Shown in pieces: positions 1 to 5,695 of a stretch of 6,700 nt of DNA (position 1 is its first letter; the number at the start of each line of letters is the position of its first letter). The notes below the pieces were generated by a model, which was given only the letters and a program-made list of their open reading frames with translations, did not search any database and had not been told where the DNA came from. The stretch comes from an uncultured Haloferula sp. (lineage in GTDB: Bacteria > Verrucomicrobiota > Verrucomicrobiae > Verrucomicrobiales > Akkermansiaceae). The DNA lies in assembly GCA_946481625.1 (NCBI GenBank), contig CAMLOZ010000204.1, forward strand, positions 1 to 6,700. The letters are read 5' to 3'. Made by a program: the position numbers and the translations under genes.

Positions 1-810
1 TCCGACACGAAAGGTCCGATGGCGGCGATGCTGTGGGGCCTGAAGGAGAATGCGGCGGTGCTCGCCGACATGGAGATTGCGGTCGATTTCGTGGGCTTCA
101 TGGGCGAGGAGTCGATGCAGTGGGGATCGAAGGATTTCGCGAAGCATCACGGGCATGACTATGCCTTCGCGATCGTGGGCGAGCCGACCTCGCTGAACGT
201 GGTGCACACAACCAAGGGTTCGCTGTGGACGACCTTGCGGGCGACGGGCAAGGCGGCGCATTCCTCGCAGCCGGAGCGTGGCGACAATGCCGCGATGAAG
301 CTGGCGCGGGCGCTTGATGTGCTGGAGCGGGAGATTTCGCCGAAGCTGGAGGCTTACATTCACCCGGTGCTGGGGCGCTCGACGATCAATGTGGGCGTGC
401 TGCGGGCGGGCTCGCGTCCGAACATCGTGCCGGACCTGGCCGAGGCGGAGATCGACATCCGGATCACGCCGGCTTTGTGCGACGCGGGCGGGGCGCTGGA
501 GCTGTTGAAGGCGGAGATCTCGCGGCTGGATTTGCCCTTGGAGATCGTGAAGCCGCATGAGAATCCGCCGATGGAGATTCCGGCGACGCATCCGTGGATC
601 GACCGGATTCAAGAGGTGCGGCCTGAGTCCAAGGCGGTGGGTGCGCCGTGGTTTTCGGATGCGGCACACCTTGCGCACTCGGGAGTGGCGGCGGTGTGCA
701 TGGGACCCGGGTCCATCGACCAGGCGCATACTTGCGACGAATTCATTGATATTGCCGATCTTGAGGAAGGTGCGGCGTTTTTCGCGGAGTTCATCCGCTC
801 GCTTGTCTGA
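1..810 (+). CDS. M20-family metallopeptidase, ArgE/DapE-like deacylase (5' partial)
   Basis: The reading frame is open from base 1, so the gene begins before the window; 269 residues are visible and roughly 100 N-terminal residues are missing. M20 enzymes are cytosolic two-zinc amidohydrolases that remove acyl groups from amino acids such as N-acetylornithine or N-succinyl-diaminopimelate. Visible landmarks are SDTKGPM at the left edge, with the metal-bridging Asp (visible residue 2), and GFMGEE with the catalytic and metal-binding Glu pair (36-37). VGEPT follows with a further metal-ligand Glu (61), then GKAAHSSQPERGDNA of the dimerisation domain, NIVPD, and the C-terminal GPGSIDQAH with the last metal-ligand His (243). 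The first His ligand (HxD) lies outside the window. The GPGSIDQAHxxDE ending resembles acetylornithine deacetylase (ArgE), but DapE or a general carboxypeptidase cannot be excluded, so no symbol is given. Its stop lies 2 bp before prmC, which suggests a shared transcript. Confidence 0.9.
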   Translation, partial: SDTKGPMAAMLWGLKENAAVLADMEIAVDFVGFMGEESMQWGSKDFAKHHGHDYAFAIVGEPTSLNVVHTTKGSLWTTLRATGKAAHSSQPERGDNAAMKLARALDVLEREISPKLEAYIHPVLGRSTINVGVLRAGSRPNIVPDLAEAEIDIRITPALCDAGGALELLKAEISRLDLPLEIVKPHENPPMEIPATHPWIDRIQEVRPESKAVGAPWFSDAAHLAHSGVAAVCMGPGSIDQAHTCDEFIDIADLEEGAAFFAEFIRSLV

Positions 811-812
811 CG

Positions 813-1655
813 ATGACCACCGTACTTGAGACGCTCGACAAGGGCACCGCTTACCTGGCGAAGAAGGGGATCGAGGATGCGCGGCGGAACATGCAGATGC
901 TGGTGGCCCATCAGCTATCATGCACGCGCATGGACCTTTATTTGCGCTTCGACCAGCCGATGGAGGAGAGCGACCTGGTGCCGCTGCGGGAGATGCTGAA
1001 GAAGCGCGGCGAGGGCGTGCCAATCCAGCATCTGGTCGGTTCGGTGTTCTTCCACCGGCGGGAGTTCAAGTGCGACGGGCGGGGATTGATCCCGCGGCCG
1101 GAGACGGAGGAACTGGCGGAGTGGCTGTTGAAGCATGCGAAGCTGCCGGAGGAGGCGCGCATTCTGGACATGGGCTGCGGGAGCGGCGTGCTGGGGCTTA
1201 CCTTGGCGGCGGAGATTCCGGCGGCACGGGTGACGCTGGCGGATCTTTCGGCGGATGCGCTGGCGCTGAGCCGGGAGAACGCGGCACGGTTGGAGATCGG
1301 GAATGCGGAGTTCGTGGAGAGCGATCTTTTTTCGGCGCTGGGAGATCGGACTTACGATCTGGTGGTGGCCAACCTGCCCTACGTGCCGGAGGCCGACCGG
1401 GCGACGCTGGCGAAGGAACTGGCGCATGACCCGGCCTTGGCGCTTTTCGGCGGTCCGGACGGGATGGATGTGATCCGCCGTTTCGTGCCGGAGGCGGCGC
1501 GGCGCTTGTTGCCCGGGGGATGGCTTGCGTTGGAAATCGGCATCGACCAAGCTGCCGAAACCGAGTCGCTGCTGCGCGCTGCAGGGCTCCAAGAGATCCA
1601 AACCATCAAGGACATTTCGGGCGTGGCCCGCTTCCCGGTGGCTCGGCGCGCTTAG
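813..1655 (+). CDS. prmC: Peptide chain release factor N5-glutamine methyltransferase
   Basis: PrmC (HemK) methylates the glutamine of the GGQ motif in release factors RF1 and RF2 using S-adenosylmethionine, which improves translation termination. The protein is 280 aa, close to the 277 aa of the E. coli enzyme. Residues 1-80 form the helical release-factor-binding domain. The family signature PRPETE is at 94-99, the SAM-binding loop LDMGCGSG at 118-125, and the catalytic-pocket motif reads NLPY at 187-190 where the family norm is NPPY. The ATG at 813 lies 2 bp after the upstream stop and gives the full N-terminal domain; no Shine-Dalgarno sequence precedes it, so translational coupling is likely. 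prmC often sits beside prfA in other bacteria, but here its partners are an M20 peptidase and murA. The identification is secure; the Leu in the NPPY motif is the only oddity. Confidence 0.95.
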   Translation: MTTVLETLDKGTAYLAKKGIEDARRNMQMLVAHQLSCTRMDLYLRFDQPMEESDLVPLREMLKKRGEGVPIQHLVGSVFFHRREFKCDGRGLIPRPETEELAEWLLKHAKLPEEARILDMGCGSGVLGLTLAAEIPAARVTLADLSADALALSRENAARLEIGNAEFVESDLFSALGDRTYDLVVANLPYVPEADRATLAKELAHDPALALFGGPDGMDVIRRFVPEAARRLLPGGWLALEIGIDQAAETESLLRAAGLQEIQTIKDISGVARFPVARRA

Positions 1656-1679
1656 ATTCTTTTTCTTTTCAGACCCTCA
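1656..1679 (+). promoter_or_regulatory. T-rich leader between prmC and murA
   Basis: The 24-bp spacer is almost entirely pyrimidine, with the run ATTCTTTTTCTTTTC followed by AGACCCTCA before the murA ATG. There is no purine-rich Shine-Dalgarno sequence. Such a tract could be an unstructured ribosomal protein S1 landing site; this is inference. It is less likely to be the U-tract of a terminator, because the nearest hairpin (CGGGC/GCCCG, 1618-1630) lies about 25 bp upstream inside prmC. Confidence 0.35.
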
Positions 1680-2948
1680 ATGGACAAACTCATCGTACAC
1701 GGCGGCACTCCGATCCACGGCGCGATCACCGTTTCCGGCTCGAAGAACGCCTCGCTGCCAATCCTCGCCGCCACGCTGCTCACCGAAGAAGATTGCGTGA
1801 TCCGACGCGTGCCGGACGTCTCCGACACGAACTACATGGTGCAGATCCTCACCGGCCTGGGTGCGGACGTGGAACGCTTCTCCGGGACGGTGCGGGTGAC
1901 CGCCGCCGACGTGATGGACACCGCGCCGTACGACATCGTGCGCCGGATGCGGGCCTCCGTCTGCGTGATGGGTCCCCTGCTCGCCCGCATGCGGCGCTGC
2001 GTGGTCGCGCTGCCCGGCGGCTGCGTGATCGGCGACCGGCCGGTGGACCTTCACATCCGCGGCTTGGAGGCGCTCGGCGCGAAGGCCGAGATCGAAGGCG
2101 GCAACGTGATCCTCACCGCGCCGGACGGGTTGAAAGGCGCGACGGTCGATCTCTGCGGTCCGCAGGGGCCGACGGTGCTGGGCACCGACAACGTGATGAT
2201 GGCCGCGACGCTGGCGGAAGGTATCACCACCATCACCTCCGCCGCCTGCGAGCCGGAGGTCGTGGATCTTGCCGATTTCCTCAACGCGATGGGCGCGAAG
2301 ATCACGGGCGCAGGGACGCCGGTGATCACCATCGAAGGCGTGGCCAAGCTCAAGGGTTGCGTGCACAACGTGATCCCGGACCGGATCGAAGCCGGCACTT
2401 TCATGGCCGCCGCCGCACTTGCCGGCGAAGGTGTGACGCTGCGCCGCATCCGCCACGAGCATCTCACCGCGATTACCTCGGCGCTGCGCAAGGCGGGCCA
2501 CCACGTTCACTTCAACGACGTGGGCGATGCCTGCACGGTCCACCGCGGCGACACGCCGATGTCCGCGGAGATCGTGACCGAACCTTATCCCGGTTATCCG
2601 ACGGACATGCAGGCGCAGATGACCGCCCTGTTTGTCACCACCCCGGGCACGAGCATCGTGATGGACACCATCTTCCCGCAGCGCTTCATGCACTGTGCGG
2701 AACTCAAGCGGATGGGTGCGGATATCCAGGTGAGCGAGGGCAAGGCGGTGATCAAGGGCGTGGAGCAACTCAGTGCCGCTCCGGTGATGGCAAGTGATCT
2801 GCGGGCGTCGGCCGCGCTGGTGCTGGCGGCTCTAACAGCGAAGGGATCGACGGAGATCCGGAGGCTTTATCACATCGACCGCGGGTACGAGCATATCGAT
2901 GAGAAGCTGTACGCGCTGGGGGCGCGGGTGGAGCGGGTGAGGGAGTGA
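1680..2948 (+). CDS. murA: UDP-N-acetylglucosamine 1-carboxyvinyltransferase
   Basis: MurA transfers enolpyruvate from phosphoenolpyruvate to UDP-GlcNAc, the first committed step of peptidoglycan synthesis, in the cytoplasm. The protein is 422 aa (E. coli 419) and complete. The substrate-contacting Lys-Asn pair is at 22-23 in SGSKNAS. The catalytic cysteine falls at exactly residue 115 in PGGCVIGDRPVDLHI; since it is Cys and not Asp, the enzyme is expected to be fosfomycin-sensitive. The proton-shuttling Asp is at 309 in YPTDMQAQ (E. coli D305). The C-terminal YHIDRGYEHIDEKL contains the conserved Arg 401 (E. coli R397). Both inside-out alpha/beta domains are present. The start was chosen because it begins directly at the usual MDKLIVHGG-type N-terminus. 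It lies 24 bp after prmC and probably shares its transcript. It is followed by a 130-bp gap before the RAYT gene. Confidence 0.97.
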   Translation: MDKLIVHGGTPIHGAITVSGSKNASLPILAATLLTEEDCVIRRVPDVSDTNYMVQILTGLGADVERFSGTVRVTAADVMDTAPYDIVRRMRASVCVMGPLLARMRRCVVALPGGCVIGDRPVDLHIRGLEALGAKAEIEGGNVILTAPDGLKGATVDLCGPQGPTVLGTDNVMMAATLAEGITTITSAACEPEVVDLADFLNAMGAKITGAGTPVITIEGVAKLKGCVHNVIPDRIEAGTFMAAAALAGEGVTLRRIRHEHLTAITSALRKAGHHVHFNDVGDACTVHRGDTPMSAEIVTEPYPGYPTDMQAQMTALFVTTPGTSIVMDTIFPQRFMHCAELKRMGADIQVSEGKAVIKGVEQLSAAPVMASDLRASAALVLAALTAKGSTEIRRLYHIDRGYEHIDEKLYALGARVERVRE

Positions 2949-2956
2949 CTGGCGGG

Positions 2957-2985
2957 CGGGAACGCGAGGCCACTAGCCCGCAGAA
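2957..2985 (-). repeat. Inverted REP-like copy upstream of the RAYT gene
   Basis: Read on the - strand, this 29-bp stretch begins TTCTGCGGGCTAGTGGCC and matches the first downstream repeat (from 3705) at 25 of 29 positions by eye. It starts just 8 bp after the murA stop and points away from the RAYT gene, so the RAYT is bracketed by repeats in opposite orientation. A 5-bp stem GCGGG/CCCGC spans the copy. The match is directly visible; calling it a REP rests on the adjacent RAYT. Confidence 0.65.
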
Positions 2986-3006
2986 AAACCGAGGGATGCG
3001 GCTGCG

Positions 3007-3030
3007 ATCAAGAGTCCGTGTCGCCTTGAT
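3007..3030. other. Short inverted repeat between murA and RAYT
   Basis: ATCAAG at 3007-3012 is mirrored by CTTGAT at 3025-3030 around a 12-nt loop. It lies about 60 bp downstream of murA with no following T-run, so it is a weak terminator candidate at best. A similar TCAAGG/CCTTGA stem occurs at 5696-5714. Confidence 0.25.
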
Positions 3031-3078
3031 GGGGATTCCCAAGCTCGCATCGGCGGATGTCATTTGCTCACTTGAAGC

Positions 3079-3651
3079 ATGCACAAGGGCTGGCACTCCC
3101 GCGGCTACCTTCCCCATCTCGACGCGCCGGGCGAACTCCAGGCGCTGACTTTCCGACTTCGCGATGCGATTCCGAAGGCCGTGATCGAGCGATGGTGTCA
3201 GGAACTCCTGATGGAACCCGAAGCAAAAGCTGCAGGGGAAATGAGGAATCGCATTGCACGCTACGAAGATGGCGGCCACGGCGAGTGCCTGCTCAAGCTT
3301 CCCAAGCACGCCGAAGCCGTGGAGAGCTGTCTTCTCTACTCCGATGGCTTGCGATACCGGCTTCTGGATTGGTGCGTCGTGCCCAATCACGTCCATGTGT
3401 TGATCGGCACCATTGAGGGAGCAAAGCTGGGTGACATTGTCCGTCGTTGGAAAACCTACAGTGCAAAATTGATCAACGAATCGATCGGTCGAACGGGGCC
3501 GATCTGGGAAGAGGATTGCCATGATCGTTACATTCGCGACGAATCTCATTTTCATTCGGCGAGGTCGTATATCCGGCACAATCCGGTGAAGGCGGGGTTA
3601 TGCATCAGCCCGGGGGATTGGCCTTGGAGCAGCGCGGCGAAGGAGAAGTGA
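3079..3651 (+). CDS. REP-associated tyrosine transposase (RAYT), Y1/HUH superfamily
   Basis: RAYTs are single-domain relatives of the IS200/IS605 TnpA that cleave and join single-stranded DNA at REP hairpins; they are usually single-copy chromosomal genes. This 190-aa protein starts with MHKGWHSRGYLPHLDAP, typical of a RAYT subgroup. The HUH metal-binding motif PNHVHVL has His 104 and His 106. The nucleophile is probably Tyr 164 in SYIRHNPVKAGL, because its offset from the NP pair matches Tyr 115 of the E. coli enzyme; Tyr 151 is the alternative. The C-terminal WPWSSA is also characteristic. No frameshift or stop is present, so the gene looks intact. The start was chosen from the conserved N-terminus; no Shine-Dalgarno sequence is present. 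Repeats upstream (inverted) and downstream (direct) are its likely substrates. I see no transposon ends, accessory tnpB or target duplication. Confidence 0.92.
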   Translation: MHKGWHSRGYLPHLDAPGELQALTFRLRDAIPKAVIERWCQELLMEPEAKAAGEMRNRIARYEDGGHGECLLKLPKHAEAVESCLLYSDGLRYRLLDWCVVPNHVHVLIGTIEGAKLGDIVRRWKTYSAKLINESIGRTGPIWEEDCHDRYIRDESHFHSARSYIRHNPVKAGLCISPGDWPWSSAAKEK

Positions 3652-3663
3652 CCGTGGCGCGGA

Positions 3664-3680
3664 GGGCGATCCGAACCCAG
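3664..3680 (+). repeat. Possible degenerate REP 3' segment
   Basis: GGGCGATCCGAACCCA just after the RAYT stop resembles the end of the full repeats (GGCGATGCGAACCTG at 3831-3845). It may be the remnant of another copy whose 5' half is lost. The match is short, so this is tentative. Confidence 0.3.
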
Positions 3681-3703
3681 TTCCGCTGCGACATCATTAC
3701 TTA

Positions 3704-3756
3704 CTTCTGCGGGCCAGTGGCTCCGCGCTCCCGGGGCCGGAGCCGAAGGCGATGCG
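3704..3756 (+). repeat. REP-like element, full copy 1
   Basis: This 53-bp unit begins CTTCTGCGGGCCAGTGGC and ends GAAGGCGATGCG. It is identical to the copy at 3787-3839. It can fold as GGCTCCG/CGGAGCC around a CCCGGGG-containing loop, or as GCGGGCC-AGT-GGC(T)CCGC with one bulged base. The GTGG just before the stem recalls the conserved tetranucleotide at the foot of known REP hairpins. It lies about 50 bp after the RAYT stop. Confidence 0.8.
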
Positions 3757-3786
3757 GACTTGGGATGGGCGCGGAGTCTCCCGCTG

Positions 3787-3839
3787 CTTCTGCGGGCCAG
3801 TGGCTCCGCGCTCCCGGGGCCGGAGCCGAAGGCGATGCG
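3787..3839 (+). repeat. REP-like element, full copy 2
   Basis: The same 53 bp as copy 1 with no difference, starting 83 bp downstream of it. The 30-bp spacer (3757-3786) contains GCGGAGTCTCCCGC, itself partly palindromic. The similarity continues weakly past the unit: GACTTG after copy 1, AACCTG after this one. Confidence 0.8.
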
Positions 3840-3847
3840 AACCTGTG

Positions 3848-3880
3848 CTTCTGCGAGCCGGTAGCTCCGGCGCTCCCGGG
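3848..3880 (+). repeat. REP-like element, divergent truncated copy 3
   Basis: CTTCTGCGAGCCGGTAGC followed by TCCGGCGCTCCCGGG. Compared with copies 1 and 2 it has three substitutions and one inserted G over about 32 bp. It carries GTAG at the hairpin foot, the tetranucleotide of classical REPs, and can form GAGCCGG/CCGGCGCTC with a 2-nt bulge. It ends at the base before the stop codon of the convergent PEP-CTERM gene and lacks the second half of the full unit. Confidence 0.7.
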
Positions 3881-4654
3881 CTAGCGGCGGCGGCGGAAGA
3901 GTGCCAACAGGCCGAGGCCGCCGAGAAGGGCGGCGGAGGGTTCGGGGACGGCGGCGACGTCGACGATCTGGATGCCGTTGATCACGCCGAAGCGGGAGCT
4001 CTGGCCGTCGAGGTCGGTGACGACGTTGCCGCCAGCGACGACATTGGCCCAATCGAAGGTGATCTCACCGCTGAGGTTCGCGAAGACGGAGAATTTCACG
4101 TATTCGATTCCTTCGGCGAGCAGGCCGTCGCCGCCTTCGATCCCATCCCAGGAGGTCTGCTTGGAGATGCCATCGACGGTGAAGAGGGTGTTCTGGCCTT
4201 CCGAGTAGGCTTCGAGGAAGTTGTTCCCCTGGCCATAGAAGTAGATGTCGTAGAGCTTTCCGGCATCGAGGCCCGAAATCAGGCCGCTGTTCGTGACGAC
4301 GTCGAACTGGGTGGGGGCGGAGATGTAAACGTAGTCGGTCATCAGGTCCTCCCAAGCGCCGAGCTGCTGCTGGCCGGGAGCGCTGAGGAAGCTGCCGTTG
4401 ATGCCGAAGCTGATGTCCACGCCGGTGACTTCACCGTCGGAGTCCAAGAGATCCGTGCCGCTGACGGTGGTGGTGCCGCTGCCGGTGAGGCGGTTCCAGA
4501 TCGCGGCGGAGCCGTTCGGGTCGCCGGCGGCGGCCAGTCCTTGGTAGACCCGGGTGTTTGCCGACTCGTCGAAGTCGATATTGATCACCTGCGCGCCTGC
4601 CGATCCGGCGAGAGCGAGGAGATATGAGGCCGCAAGCGTGGGGGTGAATTTCAT
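3881..4654 (-). CDS. PEP-CTERM sorting-domain protein, secreted, function unknown
   Basis: The 257-aa product has an N-terminal signal peptide (MKFTPTLAAS start, hydrophobic core, AGA|Q cleavage near residue 21). It ends in a PEP-CTERM tag: VPEP at 236-239, a Leu/Gly-rich transmembrane helix, and a terminal RRRR cluster coded by a GCC-rich run at the stop. PEP-CTERM proteins are exported, processed by exosortase and often end up at the surface or in exopolymer. The body is rich in Gly, Ser, Asp and aromatic residues (for example YDIYFYGQGNNF), consistent with a beta-sandwich; I recognise no catalytic motif. An upstream in-frame ATG at 4687 would add 11 residues. I prefer 4654 because it gives a canonical MK signal peptide, and the candidate promoter at 4690-4716 would start transcription below 4687. 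However, an AAGAAAGG lies 7 nt before 4687. The gene converges with the RAYT gene across the REP array. Confidence 0.85.
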   Translation of the reverse strand: MKFTPTLAASYLLALAGSAGAQVINIDFDESANTRVYQGLAAAGDPNGSAAIWNRLTGSGTTTVSGTDLLDSDGEVTGVDISFGINGSFLSAPGQQQLGAWEDLMTDYVYISAPTQFDVVTNSGLISGLDAGKLYDIYFYGQGNNFLEAYSEGQNTLFTVDGISKQTSWDGIEGGDGLLAEGIEYVKFSVFANLSGEITFDWANVVAGGNVVTDLDGQSSRFGVINGIQIVDVAAVPEPSAALLGGLGLLALFRRRR

Positions 4655-4689
4655 GACGGCTACGGGGAGGTGCCTGTGAACCGGCATCC

Positions 4690-4716
4690 ATTAACCTTTC
4701 TTAAGTTTCAGGTCAA
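4690..4716 (-). promoter_or_regulatory. Candidate promoter for the PEP-CTERM gene
   Basis: On the - strand, TTGACC (4711-4716) and GTTAAT (4690-4695) are separated by 15 bp. This gives 5/6 and 4/6 matches to the sigma-70 consensus, with a spacer shorter than ideal. The predicted start near 4683 leaves about 28 nt of leader before the ATG at 4654. Confidence 0.3.
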
Positions 4717-4788
4717 GACGCGGGATCGCGTAGGGGCGAAGGTGGCGGGGCCACGGGGAAGGTAGCCGCATTCACCGTTTCCGATGGC

Positions 4789-4817
4789 CTGACATACGGA
4801 GCTTCGCCGCGTTTAAG
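4789..4817 (+). promoter_or_regulatory. Candidate promoter for the lipoprotein pair
   Basis: CTGACA (4789-4794, 5/6 to the -35 consensus) and TTTAAG (4812-4817, 4/6 to the -10 consensus) are exactly 17 bp apart. Transcription would begin near 4824, about 33 nt before the ATG at 4857 and right at the hairpin listed next. It was found by eye, and a chance match is possible. Confidence 0.35.
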
Positions 4818-4823
4818 GTTGCA

Positions 4824-4838
4824 GGGTGCAGCGCACCC
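4824..4838 (+). other. Perfect 5'-leader hairpin
   Basis: GGGTGC-AGC-GCACCC, a perfect 6-bp stem with a 3-nt loop, ends 18 bp before the ATG of the first lipoprotein. It would sit at the very 5' end of the mRNA if the upstream promoter is right, where it could stabilise the transcript. As DNA it could also be an operator palindrome. Confidence 0.4.
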
Positions 4839-4856
4839 GTCTAACCGATTCCCGAC

Positions 4857-5162
4857 ATGCGACCGACATATCTCCTTCCCCTTATCGCAACAAGCCTCCT
4901 GCCCCTGCTCGCCTCCTGCGGCGGGATGGTCAAGAAGGGAGCCATCATCAGCGCCCAGAAATACTATGACAAAGGCGACTACGACAAGGCGCTCCGCCAG
5001 CTTACCCTCGCCGACGAGGGCAATACCGAGGCCATGCTGTTGAAGGCCCGCACTTACGAGGCGAAGGGCGACAAGGCTATGGCCCGCGGCTACTACACCG
5101 CGCTTGCAAAGAATCATCCGGACTCCGCAGAGGGCATCGTAGCCCAACAGAAGCTGCGCTGA
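4857..5162 (+). CDS. Small TPR-like lipoprotein
   Basis: A 101-aa protein with an N-terminal lipoprotein signal: MRPT, a hydrophobic stretch (5-18) and lipobox LASC with the lipidated Cys at 21. The residues after Cys are Gly-Gly and not Asp, so outer-membrane sorting is more likely than inner-membrane retention. Residues about 30-98 form two helix pairs of tetratricopeptide type: AQKYYDKGDYDKALRQL, then LLKARTYEAKGDKAMARGYY followed by an NHPDS turn. TPRs mediate protein-protein contacts, so it may be an envelope scaffold or assembly adaptor; the partner is unknown. Two repeats are fewer than most TPR folds use, so it may dimerise or extend another protein. The start has a pyrimidine-rich leader (GATTCCCGAC) without Shine-Dalgarno. 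The next lipoprotein gene follows after 28 bp, probably in the same transcript. Confidence 0.82.
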   Translation: MRPTYLLPLIATSLLPLLASCGGMVKKGAIISAQKYYDKGDYDKALRQLTLADEGNTEAMLLKARTYEAKGDKAMARGYYTALAKNHPDSAEGIVAQQKLR

Positions 5163-5190
5163 CATTTATCTCCCTATCTATCCCCATCTC

Positions 5191-5628
5191 ATGAACTTGG
5201 TTACCCGAACCTTGACCGTCCTTTCCGCCGCTTTCCTCGCCGCCTCGTGTGCGGAAACGAAGAAAGCCACCGTGATCAACCCTGCCGTGATCAAGAGCGC
5301 CCGCTCCGCCTACGTGGTGAAGCCGGGCGATTCCAGCCGCGATGTGGAGCTCTTCCTGAAGGGCGGCTTCTCCCGCCGCGGTGTAAGCGCGCAGACTGGA
5401 AGCCTGGCAGGCAAGCCAGCCTCGGCCGATGTCTACGTGACCTTCGTCGACCGTTGGCACTGGGACATGACGATGTATCTCCGCACGCTGGACGTCTCGG
5501 TGGTCGACAACCGCTCGGGCAAGGAAGTGGCGAGCGCGATGTATCGGAATAGCGCGCTGCACGGCTACCCGGACCCTCGCAAGACCAGCGAGGAGCTGAT
5601 CGACCTGATCTACAAGCAGGCGAATTGA
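5191..5628 (+). CDS. Small lipoprotein of unknown function
   Basis: A 145-aa protein with a short basic N-terminus (MNLVTRT), a hydrophobic stretch and lipobox LAASC with the lipidated Cys at 20; Ala-Glu follow it, compatible with outer-membrane sorting. The mature part has an alpha/beta look. A strand-rich centre (ADVYVTFVDRWHWDMTMYL, then LDVSVVDNRSGKEVASAMYR) suggests two beta-hairpin strands ending in a 'D..SGK' turn, and the C-terminus is a helix (SEELIDLIYKQAN). The pattern recalls small lipoproteins of the DUF4136 kind, but I cannot assign a family from memory. No catalytic residues are evident. It lies 28 bp after the TPR-like lipoprotein with leader TATCCCCATCTC before ATG, and may work with it at the envelope. 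A strong stem-loop begins 29 bp after the stop. Confidence 0.8.
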   Translation: MNLVTRTLTVLSAAFLAASCAETKKATVINPAVIKSARSAYVVKPGDSSRDVELFLKGGFSRRGVSAQTGSLAGKPASADVYVTFVDRWHWDMTMYLRTLDVSVVDNRSGKEVASAMYRNSALHGYPDPRKTSEELIDLIYKQAN

Positions 5629-5657
5629 GCGGCACCCGTCGAAGGTCCTTTTGAAGT

Positions 5658-5690
5658 GAAGAGCGGCGCTCCAAGAGGGTGTCGCTCTTC
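5658..5690 (+). terminator. Strong stem-loop, possible terminator of the lipoprotein pair
   Basis: GAAGAGCG (5658-5665) pairs perfectly with CGCTCTTC (5683-5690). In + strand RNA the stem continues for six more pairs, three of them G-U, around a CAAGA loop, giving 14 pairs. In the opposite strand the G-U pairs would be A-C mismatches, so the longer form is specific to transcripts from the lipoprotein side. There is no T-run after it, so it is not a textbook intrinsic terminator; it could act as an RNA end-protecting structure. Confidence 0.4.
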
Positions 5691-5695
5691 CGGCA

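Noticed and set aside
1677..2768. 363-codon open frame antisense to murA
   Set aside because: His/Arg/Gly-rich low-complexity product with no motif; the antisense frame of a GC-rich gene stays open by codon bias.
1520..2797. 425-codon open frame on the + strand overlapping the end of prmC and most of murA
   Set aside because: Its product is dominated by Arg, His, Gly and Asp with no domain, as expected of an off-frame reading of high-GC DNA; murA in the other frame carries every family landmark.
1680..2948. Change in codon style within murA (more C-ending codons early, more G-ending late)
   Set aside because: It was an impression by eye and I could not count it. All family motifs run continuously through the gene, so I do not claim a recombination junction.
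2770..3579. 269-codon open frame on the - strand antisense to the murA end and the RAYT gene
   Set aside because: It spans two real genes and the REP copy and shows no recognisable domain.
3079..3651. Complete IS200/IS605 insertion sequence
   Set aside because: The protein has the RAYT N-terminus and YIxxNPV motif rather than short IS200 TnpA features, there is no tnpB, and no defined element ends are seen.
3704..3880. CRISPR array
   Set aside because: There are only three units, the last divergent, with unequal spacing (83 and 61 bp start to start) and similarity extending into the spacers; the RAYT beside it explains them better.
3752..4627. 291-codon open frame on the + strand rich in Glu, Val, Asp and Gly
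   Set aside because: It is antisense to the PEP-CTERM gene, whose signal peptide and C-terminal tag confirm the - strand; it also runs through the REP copies.
4742..4754. Hairpin GTGGC-GGG-GCCAC in the divergent promoter region
   Set aside because: A 5-bp stem in very GC-rich DNA is expected by chance, and it is not placed at a start, stop or promoter element.
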